Shown here one piece after another: positions 36,874 to 45,861 of a stretch of DNA of 64,000 nt. The position numbers and the translations under genes were made by a program. Positions within the stretch are counted from its first letter, which is position 1; each line of letters opens with the position of its first letter. The notes beneath the pieces are model-generated. The model was not told the DNA's origin and did no database searches. It saw only the letters and a list, made by a program, of their open reading frames with translations. This DNA is from CAWFXC01 sp963819735 (GTDB taxonomy: Bacteria > Actinomycetota > Acidimicrobiia > IMCC26256 > DASPTH01): NCBI GenBank assembly GCA_963819735.1, contig CAWFXC010000001.1, positions 1,798,001 through 1,862,000 on the forward strand. Direction: 5' to 3'.

Positions 36874-37266
36874 GTGCCCAAGCCCCTCATCCAGAGCACC
36901 GGTCGGCGCAAGGAGGCCGTCGCGCGTGTGCGGCTGCGCCCCGGCTCCGGCGTCGTCGTCTGCAACGGCCGCCCGTTCGAGCAGTACTTCCCGATCCTCA
37001 CGCACCGCGTCGCGGCACTCGAGCCGCTCCGGCTCACGCAGACGGCCGACGTCTACGACGTCGATGCCACCCTCGACGGTGGCGGCGTGAGCGGTCAGGC
37101 CGGGGCCCTTCGTCTCGGCATCGCCCGTGCGTTGATCGCGCTCGACGAGGAAGCGCGCCCGGGTCTCAAGAAGGCCGGCCTGCTCACCCGCGACGCGCGG
37201 GAGAAGGAGCGGCGCAAGTACGGCCTCAAGAAGGCCCGTAAGGCGCCGCAGTACTCGAAGCGCTGA
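36874..37266 (+). CDS. rpsI: 30S ribosomal protein S9 (uS9)
   Basis: Head protein whose C-terminal tail touches P-site tRNA, 130 residues. GTG start; STGRRKEAVARVRLRPGSG, LDGGGVSGQAGALRLGIARAL and the end RKAPQYSKR, with the invariant Lys-Arg terminus. The rplM-rpsI-glmM order is shared with M. tuberculosis. Confidence 0.98.
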   Translation: MPKPLIQSTGRRKEAVARVRLRPGSGVVVCNGRPFEQYFPILTHRVAALEPLRLTQTADVYDVDATLDGGGVSGQAGALRLGIARALIALDEEARPGLKKAGLLTRDAREKERRKYGLKKARKAPQYSKR

Positions 37267-37288
37267 GGCGCGTGCGCAGGCCGTCGCC

Positions 37289-38647
37289 ATGACATTGCGT
37301 TTCGGCACCGACGGGGTTCGCGGCATCGCGAACCAGGAGCTCACCGTCGAGCTGGTCACCGCACTGGGGCGCGCCGCGGTGCGCGTGATCGGCGATGCCG
37401 AGCCCTTCGTGATCGGGCGCGACACCCGGCGCTCGGGGCCGATGATCGAAGCGGCCCTGGTCGCGGGGATCTGCGCCGAGGGGGCCGACGTCATCCTCAC
37501 CGGCGTGCTCCCCACTCCCGGAGTGGCGTACCTCGCCCACGAGCGCGGTGCGCCGGGCGCGGTGATCTCGGCCAGCCACAATCCGTTCATCGACAATGGC
37601 GTCAAGCTGTTGGGCCCGGGCGGGCGGAAGATCCCCGAGCCCATCGAGATCCAGATCGAGCAGGAGCTGCGCGAGTTGGCGGTCAGCCAGCCCGATCCCG
37701 GTGCCGCCGGCATCGGCGTCGGCGTGGCGAGTGAGCACCGCACCGCCCTCGACGACTACGTGGAGTCGCTCGTCGACACACTGCAGGGTCGCCAGCTCAA
37801 CGGTCTGCACGTGATCGTCGACTGCGGCAACGGCGCCGCGTTCCGCGCCGCGCCCACTGCCTTGCGGGCCCTCGGCGCCCAGGTCGACGTGCTCAATGCC
37901 GCCCCCGACGGGGTCAACATCAACGCCAACTGCGGGTCCACCGCGCCGGACGCGCTCCAGGACGCGGTCGAGGGCGCCGGCGCCGACGTCGGCCTGGCGT
38001 TCGACGGCGACGCCGACCGGGTGATCGCGGTCGACGAGCACGGGGAGTTGGTCGACGGCGACGAGATGCTGGCGGTGGCCGCACTCGACCTCCACGACCG
38101 CAACCTGCTGCGGGGCAACGCGGTCGTGGCCACCGTGATGTCGAACCTCGGCCTCCGGCGCGCGCTGGAACCCTACGGCATCGCGCTGGTCGAGACTCCG
38201 GTGGGCGACCGCAACGTGCTCGACGTGCTCGAGCAGCGGAACTTCGCCCTCGGCGGTGAGCAGTCGGGCCACGTGATCTTCGCCGACCACGCCACCACCG
38301 GCGACGGCACCCTCACCGGGATCTTCCTGCTCGACACGATGGTGCGCCGGGGGCGGCCGCTGTCGGAGCTGGCCGCGGTCATGGTCCGGGTGCCGCAGGT
38401 GCTGCGCAACGTGGAGGTCGCCCGCGCCGACGGCCTCAACGGCGACGCCGCCTTCTGGAGCCGGGTGCGCGACGTCGCCGACGAGCTGGGCGACGACGGC
38501 CGGGTGCTCGTGCGCCCCTCGGGTACCGAACCGCTGGTGCGGGTCATGGTCGAGGCCTCCGACGCCGACGCCGCCACCGAGGCGGCTGAACGCCTGGTGG
38601 AGCTGGTCGAGCACGCAGCGCGCAGGGCAGTCTCCGCCACGCCCTAA
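37289..38647 (+). CDS. glmM: Phosphoglucosamine mutase
   Basis: Converts glucosamine-6-P to glucosamine-1-P for UDP-GlcNAc and peptidoglycan. 452 residues. Phosphoserine loop ISASHNPF with S96, metal loop DGDADR at 239-244, sugar loop GGEQSGH and phosphate-binding RPSGTEP near the C-terminus are intact. Followed by the glmS-like gene 11 bases later, so two successive steps of amino-sugar synthesis are adjacent. Confidence 0.97.
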   Translation: MTLRFGTDGVRGIANQELTVELVTALGRAAVRVIGDAEPFVIGRDTRRSGPMIEAALVAGICAEGADVILTGVLPTPGVAYLAHERGAPGAVISASHNPFIDNGVKLLGPGGRKIPEPIEIQIEQELRELAVSQPDPGAAGIGVGVASEHRTALDDYVESLVDTLQGRQLNGLHVIVDCGNGAAFRAAPTALRALGAQVDVLNAAPDGVNINANCGSTAPDALQDAVEGAGADVGLAFDGDADRVIAVDEHGELVDGDEMLAVAALDLHDRNLLRGNAVVATVMSNLGLRRALEPYGIALVETPVGDRNVLDVLEQRNFALGGEQSGHVIFADHATTGDGTLTGIFLLDTMVRRGRPLSELAAVMVRVPQVLRNVEVARADGLNGDAAFWSRVRDVADELGDDGRVLVRPSGTEPLVRVMVEASDADAATEAAERLVELVEHAARRAVSATP

Positions 38648-38658
38648 CCTTTCTCTCC
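38645..38658 (+). promoter_or_regulatory. Candidate -10 element before glmS
   Basis: TAACCT (38645-38650) overlaps the glmM stop codon and lies eight bases before the glmS ATG, compatible with a leaderless or nearly leaderless transcript. No obvious -35. There is no purine-rich ribosome-binding site, which favours leaderless initiation. Confidence 0.4.
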
Positions 38659-41600
38659 ATGTGCGGGATCGTCGGCGTCGTGCGACGACGCGCGCAGAGG
38701 CCAATACCCGACTGTGGCGCGCTGCTGCGCGACCTCGAGGCCGGCCTCGCCGCCCTCGACACCCCGGGCACGCTGCTCGCCGACCGCCTGGTCGACAGTG
38801 CGGTCGCGGTGGAGGCGGTCGACGTCCGGCTGCGCGGCATCGCGGGGGTCCGCGCCCTCATCGGCGACCCCCAGGCCGCCCTGGTCATCAGCCACCGGAT
38901 CGAGGAGCTGGGCACCCGGCTCGATGCGGTCGAAGCCGAGCTCGACGGGCCCACCGGGGCGGCACTGGAGCCGGCCGACCTCGAGACGGTGAACGCGTCC
39001 CTGGTGCGGGTGCGCGACGCGGTGTGGGCCATCGGGCGCGACCGCCTGCGCACGGCGCGGGCCGTCGCCGACCTCGCCGGGCCCGAACCGTCGATCGCCG
39101 CGCTCGAGGGCTATCTCTCGGTGCAGGTCGCGCTCTCGGCCATCGACCGGCTCGAGGTGCGCGGACGCGACTCGGCCGGCCTCCACCTGCTCGTGCGGGG
39201 CCACGGCCTCGACCTGAGCGAGCCGGCGGTGCGCCGGCTGCTCGATCCCCGCACCTCCGATCCGTTGTTCGCGTCGGGTTCGGTGCGCACCACCGGCGAC
39301 CAGCTCGCGTTCGTCTACAAGGCGGCGGCCGAGATCGGTGAGCTGGGCGACAACACCGCGGTGCTGCGCGCCGCCATCCGCGGCGACGATCTCCTGCGCC
39401 TCGCGCTCGTGCACGACGCGGCCGAGGTCATGGTCCTCGGGCATACGCGGTGGGCGAGCGTCGGCATCATCTCCGAAGCCAACGCGCACCCGCTCAACCA
39501 GGAGGAGCTCGGCGGTTCCTCCCGCCCCTACGCGGTCGGCGCGCTCAACGGCGACGTCGACAACTACGCCGACCTGAAGGCCAACGAGCAGCTCCAGGTC
39601 CCCGCCGAGATCACGACCGATGCCAAGGTCATCCCCACGCTCGTGGCGCGCCGCATCGAGGACGGCGCCGCGGTCGACGACGCGTTCCGCACCACCGTCG
39701 CCGCCCTCGCCGGTTCCATGGGCATCGCGGTGCAGACCTCCGAGGCCCCCGACCGACTCCTGTTGTCGTTGCGGGGCAGCGGTCAGGCGCTCTACGTCGG
39801 CCTGGCCGAAGACTCCTTCATCGTCGCCAGCGAGCCGTACGGCCTGGTCGAGGAGACGTCGGACTACCTCCGGATGGACGGCGAGACCCCGGCCGACCCG
39901 GAGCGCGCGTCGGCCACACGCGGGCAGGTCGTCGTCCTCGACGCCGCCCACGCGGGGACGCTCGAGGGCATCAGCCGCCAGGCGTTCGACGGCACCCCCC
40001 TCCCCGTGACCGCCGCCGAGGTGCAACACGCGGAGATCACGACCCGCGACATCGACCGCGGCGAGTTTCCCCACTTCCTGCTCAAGGAGATCTCGGAGGC
40101 GCCCGCGTCGTTCCGCAAGACGCTCCGGGGCAAGGCGGTCGAGCGGCCCCGCGTGGGCAGCGCGAACGGCGCCGCGCAACTTCACGTGGTCCTCGGCCCC
40201 GACACCCTCCCCGAGGCGATCCGGGAACGGCTCCGCACGGGCGGGATCCGGCGGGTGGCGGTGATCGGCCAGGGCACCGCGGCGATCGCGGGCCAGAGCC
40301 TCGCCACCGTCCTGAACCGGCTCGCGAGCCCCGCGTTGCGCGCCGACGCGCTCCCGGCCACCGAGCTCTCCGGCTTCGATCTGCTCGACGACATGCACGA
40401 CACGTTGGTGATCGCGATCAGCCAGAGCGGCACCACCACCGACACCAACCGCACGTCCGACCTCGCCCGCGCTCGCGGCGCGGCGGTGGTGGCCATCGTC
40501 AACCGGCGCAACAGCGATCTCGTCGACAAGTCCGACGGTGTGCTCTACACCTCCGACGGTCGCGACGTGGAGATGGCAGTTCCTTCCACCAAGGCGTTCT
40601 ACGCGCAGATCGCCGCGGGGTACCTGCTGGCGATCGCCATCGCCGACGAAGTGGGAACGCTGGCGTCCGAGCGCGTGCACGAGTTGCTCGACGCGCTGCG
40701 CGCCCTGCCCGACGCCATGCAGCAGGTGCTCGGCCAGCGCGAGGCGATCGCCGAGATCGCGCAGCGCCACGCGACCAGCCGTCGCTATTGGGCGGTCGTC
40801 GGCAACGGCCTCAACCGGATCGCCGCGGCCGAGGTGCGGATCAAGGCGTCGGAGCTCTGTTACAAGTCGATCGCGTGCGACGTCACCGAAGACAAGAAGC
40901 ACATCGACCTGTCGGCCGAGCCGCTCATCATCGTGTGCGCCGCCGGGTTGTCGGGCTCCAACGCCGACGACGTCGCCAAGGAGATCGCGATCTACCGCGC
41001 CCACCGCGCCGCGCCGATCGTGATCGCCACCGCGGGCGAACAGCGCTTCGCCGCCGCGCTCGAAACGATCCCCGTGCCGAGCGTGCACCCGGGCGTCGGG
41101 TTCGTGCTGTCGGCCATGGCCGGCCACCTGTTCGGCTACGAAGCCGCGCTGGCGATCGACGCCTCGGCCCGTCCCCTGCGTGAGTCGCGCGCCGCGATCC
41201 AAGCGGCGGTCTCCGACCTCGCGCCGGGGGAGGATCTCCTGGCGCGCCTGGCGCCCGCGATCGAGATCCCCGCCACCACGTTCCTCGACGGCCTCCGCGT
41301 CGGTAGCTACAACGGAGATCTCGAGGCCGGTACCGCGGTGCGGATCGCGTCACTCCTGCGTTATGCCACCGGCATCGTCCCCCTCGACCTCTACCAGGTG
41401 GAGCACGGCACCGTCGGTACCCCGAGCCGGGTGGTCGAAGACCTCACCGCCGCGCTCACCAAGGGCATCGAGGAGCTCACCCGGCCGGTCGACGCGATCA
41501 AGCACCAGGCCAAGACGGTCACCGTCGGCATCTCCCGTTCCGACGAGGAGCTGCTGCAGATCGCGCTCACGCGTGAGGTGCTCGCCGCCGGCGCGGCGAG

Positions 41601-42108
41601 AGACGCGCTCAGCTACCGCTCGTTGCGCACGCTCGTCGCCCTCGACCCCGCGATCGAACAGGTGGTGGGCTTCACGCGCTACCGCATCGAAGGTGATCTC
41701 GAAGCCGACGAGGCGATCGTGCGCGTCGTCGATCGCGGGGGCCTCTCGCTCGACCTCCGCTCGCGCACTGACTCCGATCCCCGCCTCGTCGGTACGAAGC
41801 ATCGCGTCGCCACCCAACGCGAGGTCACGGTGGCGCGGGGCCGACGCGACCAGCGGACCGTGCTGATCGTGCCCGAGGTCAAGGACAACGAGACGGTGGG
41901 GCTCACGCTGCTCCACGTGCGATTCGCGGCGCGCCTTCCCGCCGACGTCGCCCGCACCGTGCTCCAGGGGTATCAGGGTCGCTACGGCGCGTTGCGCGAC
42001 GCGGTCACCGAGACCGCACCCACGTTCGACGATTCGGTGCTCGCCGACGTCGATCTCGTCGATCTGCTGACCGAGCCGGTCTACGTGCTGGCCGATCGCT
42101 GGCGCTAG
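38659..42108 (+). CDS. glmS: Giant GlmS-like glutamine-fructose-6-phosphate aminotransferase
   Basis: 1149 residues; normal GlmS is about 610. The glutaminase half starts with catalytic Cys2 (MCGIVGVV) but continues only after about 150 inserted residues: RGRDSAGL at 168-175, HTRWASVGIISEANAHP at 262-278, NGDVDNY at 297-303. SIS domain 1 is about 505-665 (ISQSGTTTDTNRT, VPSTKAFYAQ) and SIS 2 about 700-835. The GlmS C-terminal loop (LAKSVTVE in E. coli, with K603) appears as QAKTVTV at 950-956 after another insertion of about 100 residues. Some 190 residues with no family I recognise follow. Expected product glucosamine-6-P; its place between glmM and acpS supports that. Function of the extra segments unknown. 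Confidence 0.85.
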   Translation: MCGIVGVVRRRAQRPIPDCGALLRDLEAGLAALDTPGTLLADRLVDSAVAVEAVDVRLRGIAGVRALIGDPQAALVISHRIEELGTRLDAVEAELDGPTGAALEPADLETVNASLVRVRDAVWAIGRDRLRTARAVADLAGPEPSIAALEGYLSVQVALSAIDRLEVRGRDSAGLHLLVRGHGLDLSEPAVRRLLDPRTSDPLFASGSVRTTGDQLAFVYKAAAEIGELGDNTAVLRAAIRGDDLLRLALVHDAAEVMVLGHTRWASVGIISEANAHPLNQEELGGSSRPYAVGALNGDVDNYADLKANEQLQVPAEITTDAKVIPTLVARRIEDGAAVDDAFRTTVAALAGSMGIAVQTSEAPDRLLLSLRGSGQALYVGLAEDSFIVASEPYGLVEETSDYLRMDGETPADPERASATRGQVVVLDAAHAGTLEGISRQAFDGTPLPVTAAEVQHAEITTRDIDRGEFPHFLLKEISEAPASFRKTLRGKAVERPRVGSANGAAQLHVVLGPDTLPEAIRERLRTGGIRRVAVIGQGTAAIAGQSLATVLNRLASPALRADALPATELSGFDLLDDMHDTLVIAISQSGTTTDTNRTSDLARARGAAVVAIVNRRNSDLVDKSDGVLYTSDGRDVEMAVPSTKAFYAQIAAGYLLAIAIADEVGTLASERVHELLDALRALPDAMQQVLGQREAIAEIAQRHATSRRYWAVVGNGLNRIAAAEVRIKASELCYKSIACDVTEDKKHIDLSAEPLIIVCAAGLSGSNADDVAKEIAIYRAHRAAPIVIATAGEQRFAAALETIPVPSVHPGVGFVLSAMAGHLFGYEAALAIDASARPLRESRAAIQAAVSDLAPGEDLLARLAPAIEIPATTFLDGLRVGSYNGDLEAGTAVRIASLLRYATGIVPLDLYQVEHGTVGTPSRVVEDLTAALTKGIEELTRPVDAIKHQAKTVTVGISRSDEELLQIALTREVLAAGAARDALSYRSLRTLVALDPAIEQVVGFTRYRIEGDLEADEAIVRVVDRGGLSLDLRSRTDSDPRLVGTKHRVATQREVTVARGRRDQRTVLIVPEVKDNETVGLTLLHVRFAARLPADVARTVLQGYQGRYGALRDAVTETAPTFDDSVLADVDLVDLLTEPVYVLADRWR

Positions 42109-42495
42109 GTGCAGCCGACGCTCGGCATTCGGGGGCTCGGCACCGATCTGGTGGAGGTCGAACGATTCCGCCTCGCGTTGCAGCGCCGGGCCGGTCTGCC
42201 CGCCCGGTTGTTCACCGACGGCGAGCGCGCGTACGCCGCCGAGCAGCACGACCCGGTGAAGAGCCTGGCCGTGCGCTTCGGCGCCAAGGAAGCGGTGATG
42301 AAGGCCCTGGGCGCGGGTCTCGGCGCTTTCGGGTTCAAGGACGTCGAGGTGGTGCGAGCCGACAGCGGCGCGCCGAGCCTCGCCCTGCACGGCGCCGCCG
42401 CCGACCTCGCGGCCTCGCGGGGCGTCACCGAGTGGCAGGTTTCGCTCACCCATACCGACGCGACCGCGATGGCGGTCGTGATCGCGCTGGGCTGA
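42109..42495 (+). CDS. acpS: Holo-[acyl-carrier-protein] synthase
   Basis: Transfers 4'-phosphopantetheine from CoA to acyl carrier protein. 128 residues, GTG start directly after the glmS stop. Mg ligands D13 (GLGTDLVEVERF) and E61 (RFGAKEAVMKALG) are in place, and the closing VSLTHTDATAMAVVIA strand is typical. It precedes nnr, a very common bacterial pairing. Confidence 0.96.
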   Translation: MQPTLGIRGLGTDLVEVERFRLALQRRAGLPARLFTDGERAYAAEQHDPVKSLAVRFGAKEAVMKALGAGLGAFGFKDVEVVRADSGAPSLALHGAAADLAASRGVTEWQVSLTHTDATAMAVVIALG

Positions 42496-42511
42496 TCACA
42501 GAGGGGGCGAG

Positions 42512-44152
42512 ATGGAGCCGGTGCTCACCCCGCAGGCGATGGGAGCGGCCGATCGGCGCACGATCGCCGCGGGCACCCCGGTCGACGTGCTGATGGAACG
42601 GGCCGGACGCGCGGTGGCATGGCGGGTCCGGCAGGTCGTCGGCGGCGGCTACGGGCGTCGTGCCGTCGTGGTGTGCGGCAAGGGCAACAACGGTGGCGAC
42701 GGGCTCATCACCGCCCGCACGCTCACCGGCTGGGGCATGCGGGTCCGCGTGTGCGAGTTGGCCGACGGGATCAACCGCGCCGCCTTTGATCGGGACGCGT
42801 TCGACCGCGCGTTGTCGACCGCCGACGTCGTCGTCGACGCGATGTACGGCACCGGCTTCCGCGGTCGCCTCGACGGCGACGCGGCCTGGGTCGTCGGTCG
42901 GCTCGACGAGTGGACGGGGCCGACCGTCGCCGTCGACATCCCCTCCGGCGTCGACGGCCTCACGGGTGGTTGTTACGGCCCCGCGGTGCACGCGCACTCG
43001 ACCGTCACCTTCGCCGCCCGGAAGCCCGGGCTCGTGTTCCAACCCGGGCGATCGCATGCGGGCATCGTCACCGTCGCCGACATCGGCATCGATCTCGGCC
43101 CCGACGGTGGCGCCGCAGGCGAAGGTGACCGCGACGGCGACGGCGGATACGACGTGCCGCTCGGCCTCACCGGTGCCGCCGACGTGCGCGCCTGGCTGCC
43201 CGAGCGCGCGCCCGACGCGCACAAGTGGCAGTCCGGGGTGATGGTCGTCGGCGGTTCGGCGGGCATGACCGGCGCGCCGATGTTCGTGAGCCACGCCGCG
43301 ATGCGCGCCGGCGCGGGCATCGTGTGGTGCGGTCTCCCCGGCTCGGCGGCCGCTCACGCGGCCTCCGGTACCGAGGTGATCACCCGGCCCCTGCCCGCGA
43401 CCCCCGACGGTCTCCTCGCCGCGGCCGCGGTCGAGTCCGTGCTCGCGGCGATCAACCGGTTCCGGGCGTTCGCGCTCGGGCCCGGCCTAGGGGCCGAGCC
43501 GGCGATCCGCCCCGCAGTGTGCGCGCTCGTGGCCGAGGTGCGGGTGCCGCTGGTCCTCGATGCCGACGGTCTCAACGCGCTCGAGGGCGACCTCGCCCCC
43601 CTGCGCGCCCGGGTCACGCTCGGGGCGCCCGCGGTGCTCACGCCCCACGAGGGCGAGTACGCCCGGCTCATGGGCGAGCCGGTCGGGGGCGACCGCATCG
43701 CGGCCGCCCGCGCCCTGGCCGAGCGGAGCGGAGCGGTCGTGCTGCTCAAGGGCCCCGGCACCGTGATCGCGGCCCCGTCCGCACTCTCGGCCGGCGGGTC
43801 CGGCACCGCGAACGGCGGCGGCGCGCTCGTGGCCCTGAATCCCACCGCGGGCGTCGAACGTGCGCACGACAGCGGCGGCGGTGGGCTCGTCGCCCTGAAT
43901 CCCACCGGCGGCGCCGAGCTCGCCACCGCCGGTTCGGGTGACGTGCTCACCGGCATCATCGCCGGGTTCCTCGCGCGCGGGATGGCGCCGTTCCACGCCG
44001 CGGCGGCCGCCGCGTGGGTGCACGGCCAGGCCGCGGATCGGCTGCTCGCGACCGGCGGCCCCGGCCTCGTCGCCGGCGATCTGATCCGGGCGATACCCCC
44101 TACGCTCTCTGCGTTGCCGCGCGCCGCCGCGCCGACGCGCATCCCGTCGTGA
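42512..44152 (+). CDS. nnr: Bifunctional NAD(P)H-hydrate epimerase / ADP-dependent dehydratase
   Basis: Repairs hydrated NAD(P)H. 546 residues. The epimerase domain (YjeF_N, 1 to about 220) has VVVCGKGNNGGDGL, VVDAMYGTGFRG and VDIPSGVDGLTG. The dehydratase domain (ribokinase-like, about 230-530) has GVMVVGGSAGMTGAP, FALGPGLG, VLDADGLNAL, VLTPHEGEYARL, VLLKGPGTVI and the catalytic GSGDVLTGIIAG. Just before the last motif a 60-bp segment is duplicated in frame, adding 20 residues (GGGALVALNPTAG, then GGGGLVALNPTGG). GAGGGGGCGAG precedes the ATG. Confidence 0.96.
   Translation: MEPVLTPQAMGAADRRTIAAGTPVDVLMERAGRAVAWRVRQVVGGGYGRRAVVVCGKGNNGGDGLITARTLTGWGMRVRVCELADGINRAAFDRDAFDRALSTADVVVDAMYGTGFRGRLDGDAAWVVGRLDEWTGPTVAVDIPSGVDGLTGGCYGPAVHAHSTVTFAARKPGLVFQPGRSHAGIVTVADIGIDLGPDGGAAGEGDRDGDGGYDVPLGLTGAADVRAWLPERAPDAHKWQSGVMVVGGSAGMTGAPMFVSHAAMRAGAGIVWCGLPGSAAAHAASGTEVITRPLPATPDGLLAAAAVESVLAAINRFRAFALGPGLGAEPAIRPAVCALVAEVRVPLVLDADGLNALEGDLAPLRARVTLGAPAVLTPHEGEYARLMGEPVGGDRIAAARALAERSGAVVLLKGPGTVIAAPSALSAGGSGTANGGGALVALNPTAGVERAHDSGGGGLVALNPTGGAELATAGSGDVLTGIIAGFLARGMAPFHAAAAAAWVHGQAADRLLATGGPGLVAGDLIRAIPPTLSALPRAAAPTRIPS
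43812..43931 (+). repeat. 60-bp in-frame tandem duplication inside nnr
   Basis: Segments 43812-43871 and 43872-43931 share CTGAATCCCACC and flanking bases at an exact 60-base offset, giving LVALNPT twice. Canonical dehydratases have one NPTG..LATAGSGD; the second copy here is the canonical one, and the first is the extra copy, now diverged. Confidence 0.8.
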
Positions 44153-44224
44153 ACGCCGCCCCTCGACCCGCCGCCGATCACACCGCCGACCATGCCGCGA
44201 GCCACGAAAGCCCCGGAGCCGACC

Positions 44225-44692
44225 ATGGCTGAGACCATCCCCGTCAGCAGGATCATGACGACCGCAGTCGTCACGTTGTCGCCCGATCAGCCCGTCTCCG
44301 AAGCGGCCGACGCGCTGGCCGACCATGCGATCGGCGCCGCGCCCGTGCTCGATGCCGACGGCAAGCTGGTGGGGATGCTGCGCGACGACGATCTCATCGT
44401 GTCGGAGACGCGGCTGCACGTGCCCACGATGATCGAGATCTTCGGGGTCGGCGCAGTGTGGCCGCCCTCCGAGCGGCGCTGGGAGCACGAGCTGCGGAAG
44501 GCGGCGGCGTTCTCGGTGGGCGACATCATGACCACCGAATTCGAGCAGGTCGGTTCCGACGAGAGCGTCGAGTCGGTCGCGACGCTCATGCACGACAAGA
44601 AGCTCAGCCACGTGCCCGTGGTCGACGACGGAAAGCTCGTCGGCATCGTCAGCCGCGGCGACCTCGTGCGGTTCCTGGCCGCCACCACGTGA
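44225..44692 (+). CDS. CBS-domain-pair protein
   Basis: 155 residues from ATG 44225 (GGAG upstream; an in-frame ATG at 44192 would add 11 residues). Two CBS motifs: SRIMTTAVVTLSPDQPVSEAADAL to LVGMLRDDDLI, and VGDIMTTEFEQVGSDESVESVATLMHD to LVGIVSRGDLVRFL. Such stand-alone pairs bind adenine nucleotides and act as sensors or partners of enzymes. The linker (LHVPTMIEIFGVGAVWPPSERRWEHE) is typical of the group seen next to alr or nnr. No specific partner can be named. Confidence 0.85.
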   Translation: MAETIPVSRIMTTAVVTLSPDQPVSEAADALADHAIGAAPVLDADGKLVGMLRDDDLIVSETRLHVPTMIEIFGVGAVWPPSERRWEHELRKAAAFSVGDIMTTEFEQVGSDESVESVATLMHDKKLSHVPVVDDGKLVGIVSRGDLVRFLAATT

Positions 44693-44697
44693 GCTCG

Positions 44698-45861
44698 ATG
44701 GCCGACGGAACGACCGAACCGACCGACGCCGCGCTGCGCGCGGTGTGGAGCGAGGTCGATCTCGACGCGATCCGGGAGAACGTCGGCGCGCTCCGCGAGT
44801 TGGCCCGCCCGGCCGAGTTCCTCGCGGTCGTGAAGGCCAATGCGTACGGGCACGGCGCAGTGCCCGTCGCGCGCGCCGCGCTCGATGCTGGCGCGTCGTG
44901 GCTCGGCATCGCTCGCGTCGAGGAAGGAGTGCAGCTGCGCGACGCCGGCATCACTGCGCCGATCATGTTGCTCTCGGAGCCCGCGCCGCGCTCGGCCCCG
45001 GTGGTGGTGGCGCACGGGCTCACGCCGGTCGTCTACACCGTCGCCGGGATCGACGCGCTGGCGAAGGCGGTCGCCGACTCGGGTCGCGCCACGCCCCTCG
45101 AGGTGCATCTCAAGGTCGACACCGGCATGCACCGGGTCGGCTCCACCACCGACGACGCCCCCGCCCTCGCCGAACACGTCACGGCCCGCGACGAGCTCGT
45201 GCTGGCCGGGATCTGCACGCATCTGGCCCTGGCCGACGAGCCGGCCGATCCGTACACCCACGAGCAGCTCGCCCGCTTCGACGCGTTGCTCCAGGTGCTC
45301 GCCGCCCGCGGCCTGCGTCCGCCGCTCACCCACGCGGCCAACTCGGCCGGGCTCCTCACCAGCCCGCCCGCCCGGTACGACCTCGTGCGGGTCGGGATCG
45401 CGTGTTACGGCCTGCCTCCCGCCCCGGCGCTCGCCGGCCACGCGGGCGTGACCCTGCGCCCCGCGCTCTCGCTCCGGGCCCGGGTCACGATGGTCAAGGA
45501 GCTTCCCGCCGGCGCGCGGGTGTCGTACGGCCTCCGCTACGAGCTCGCCCGCCCCGGCCGGGTGGCCACGGTGCCTGCCGGCTACGCCGACGGTGTACCC
45601 CGCAACCTCGGCCTGGTCGGGGGCGAGGTCCTGATCGGCGGCCGTCGCCACCCCATCGCGGGAATGGTCACCATGGACCAGCTGATGGTCGACCTCGGTG
45701 ACGCGCCGGCCGATGCCGGCGACGAAGTCGTGCTCATCGGCCGTCAGGGTGACCAAGAGGTGACCGCCACCGAATGGGCGCAGCGTCTCGGCACGATCTC
45801 GTACGAGATCGTCACCGGGATCGGCGCGCGGGTCCCGCGCACCTACCGAGGAGCCTCGTAG
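44698..45861 (+). CDS. alr: Alanine racemase
   Basis: Makes D-alanine for peptidoglycan. 387 residues from ATG 44698; an in-frame GTG at 44689 overlapping the previous stop is an alternative. PLP lysine K46 in AVVKANAYGHG and the second catalytic base Y277 in VSYGLRY are present, as is the R-x-G-I-A-C-Y-G strand near 231. Follows the CBS gene and is directly followed by the hydrolase, one base apart. Confidence 0.96.
   Translation: MADGTTEPTDAALRAVWSEVDLDAIRENVGALRELARPAEFLAVVKANAYGHGAVPVARAALDAGASWLGIARVEEGVQLRDAGITAPIMLLSEPAPRSAPVVVAHGLTPVVYTVAGIDALAKAVADSGRATPLEVHLKVDTGMHRVGSTTDDAPALAEHVTARDELVLAGICTHLALADEPADPYTHEQLARFDALLQVLAARGLRPPLTHAANSAGLLTSPPARYDLVRVGIACYGLPPAPALAGHAGVTLRPALSLRARVTMVKELPAGARVSYGLRYELARPGRVATVPAGYADGVPRNLGLVGGEVLIGGRRHPIAGMVTMDQLMVDLGDAPADAGDEVVLIGRQGDQEVTATEWAQRLGTISYEIVTGIGARVPRTYRGAS

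Noticed and set aside
36172..37743. N-terminal extension of the sugar-dehydrogenase-like gene to 926 residues
   Set aside because: It would read antisense through rplM and rpsI. The signal sequence starts at 36171.
38644..41202. 852-codon antisense open frame opposite glmS
   Set aside because: Composition is that of a shadow frame (Arg/Val/Asp/Gly-rich), and the sense strand has clear GlmS motifs.
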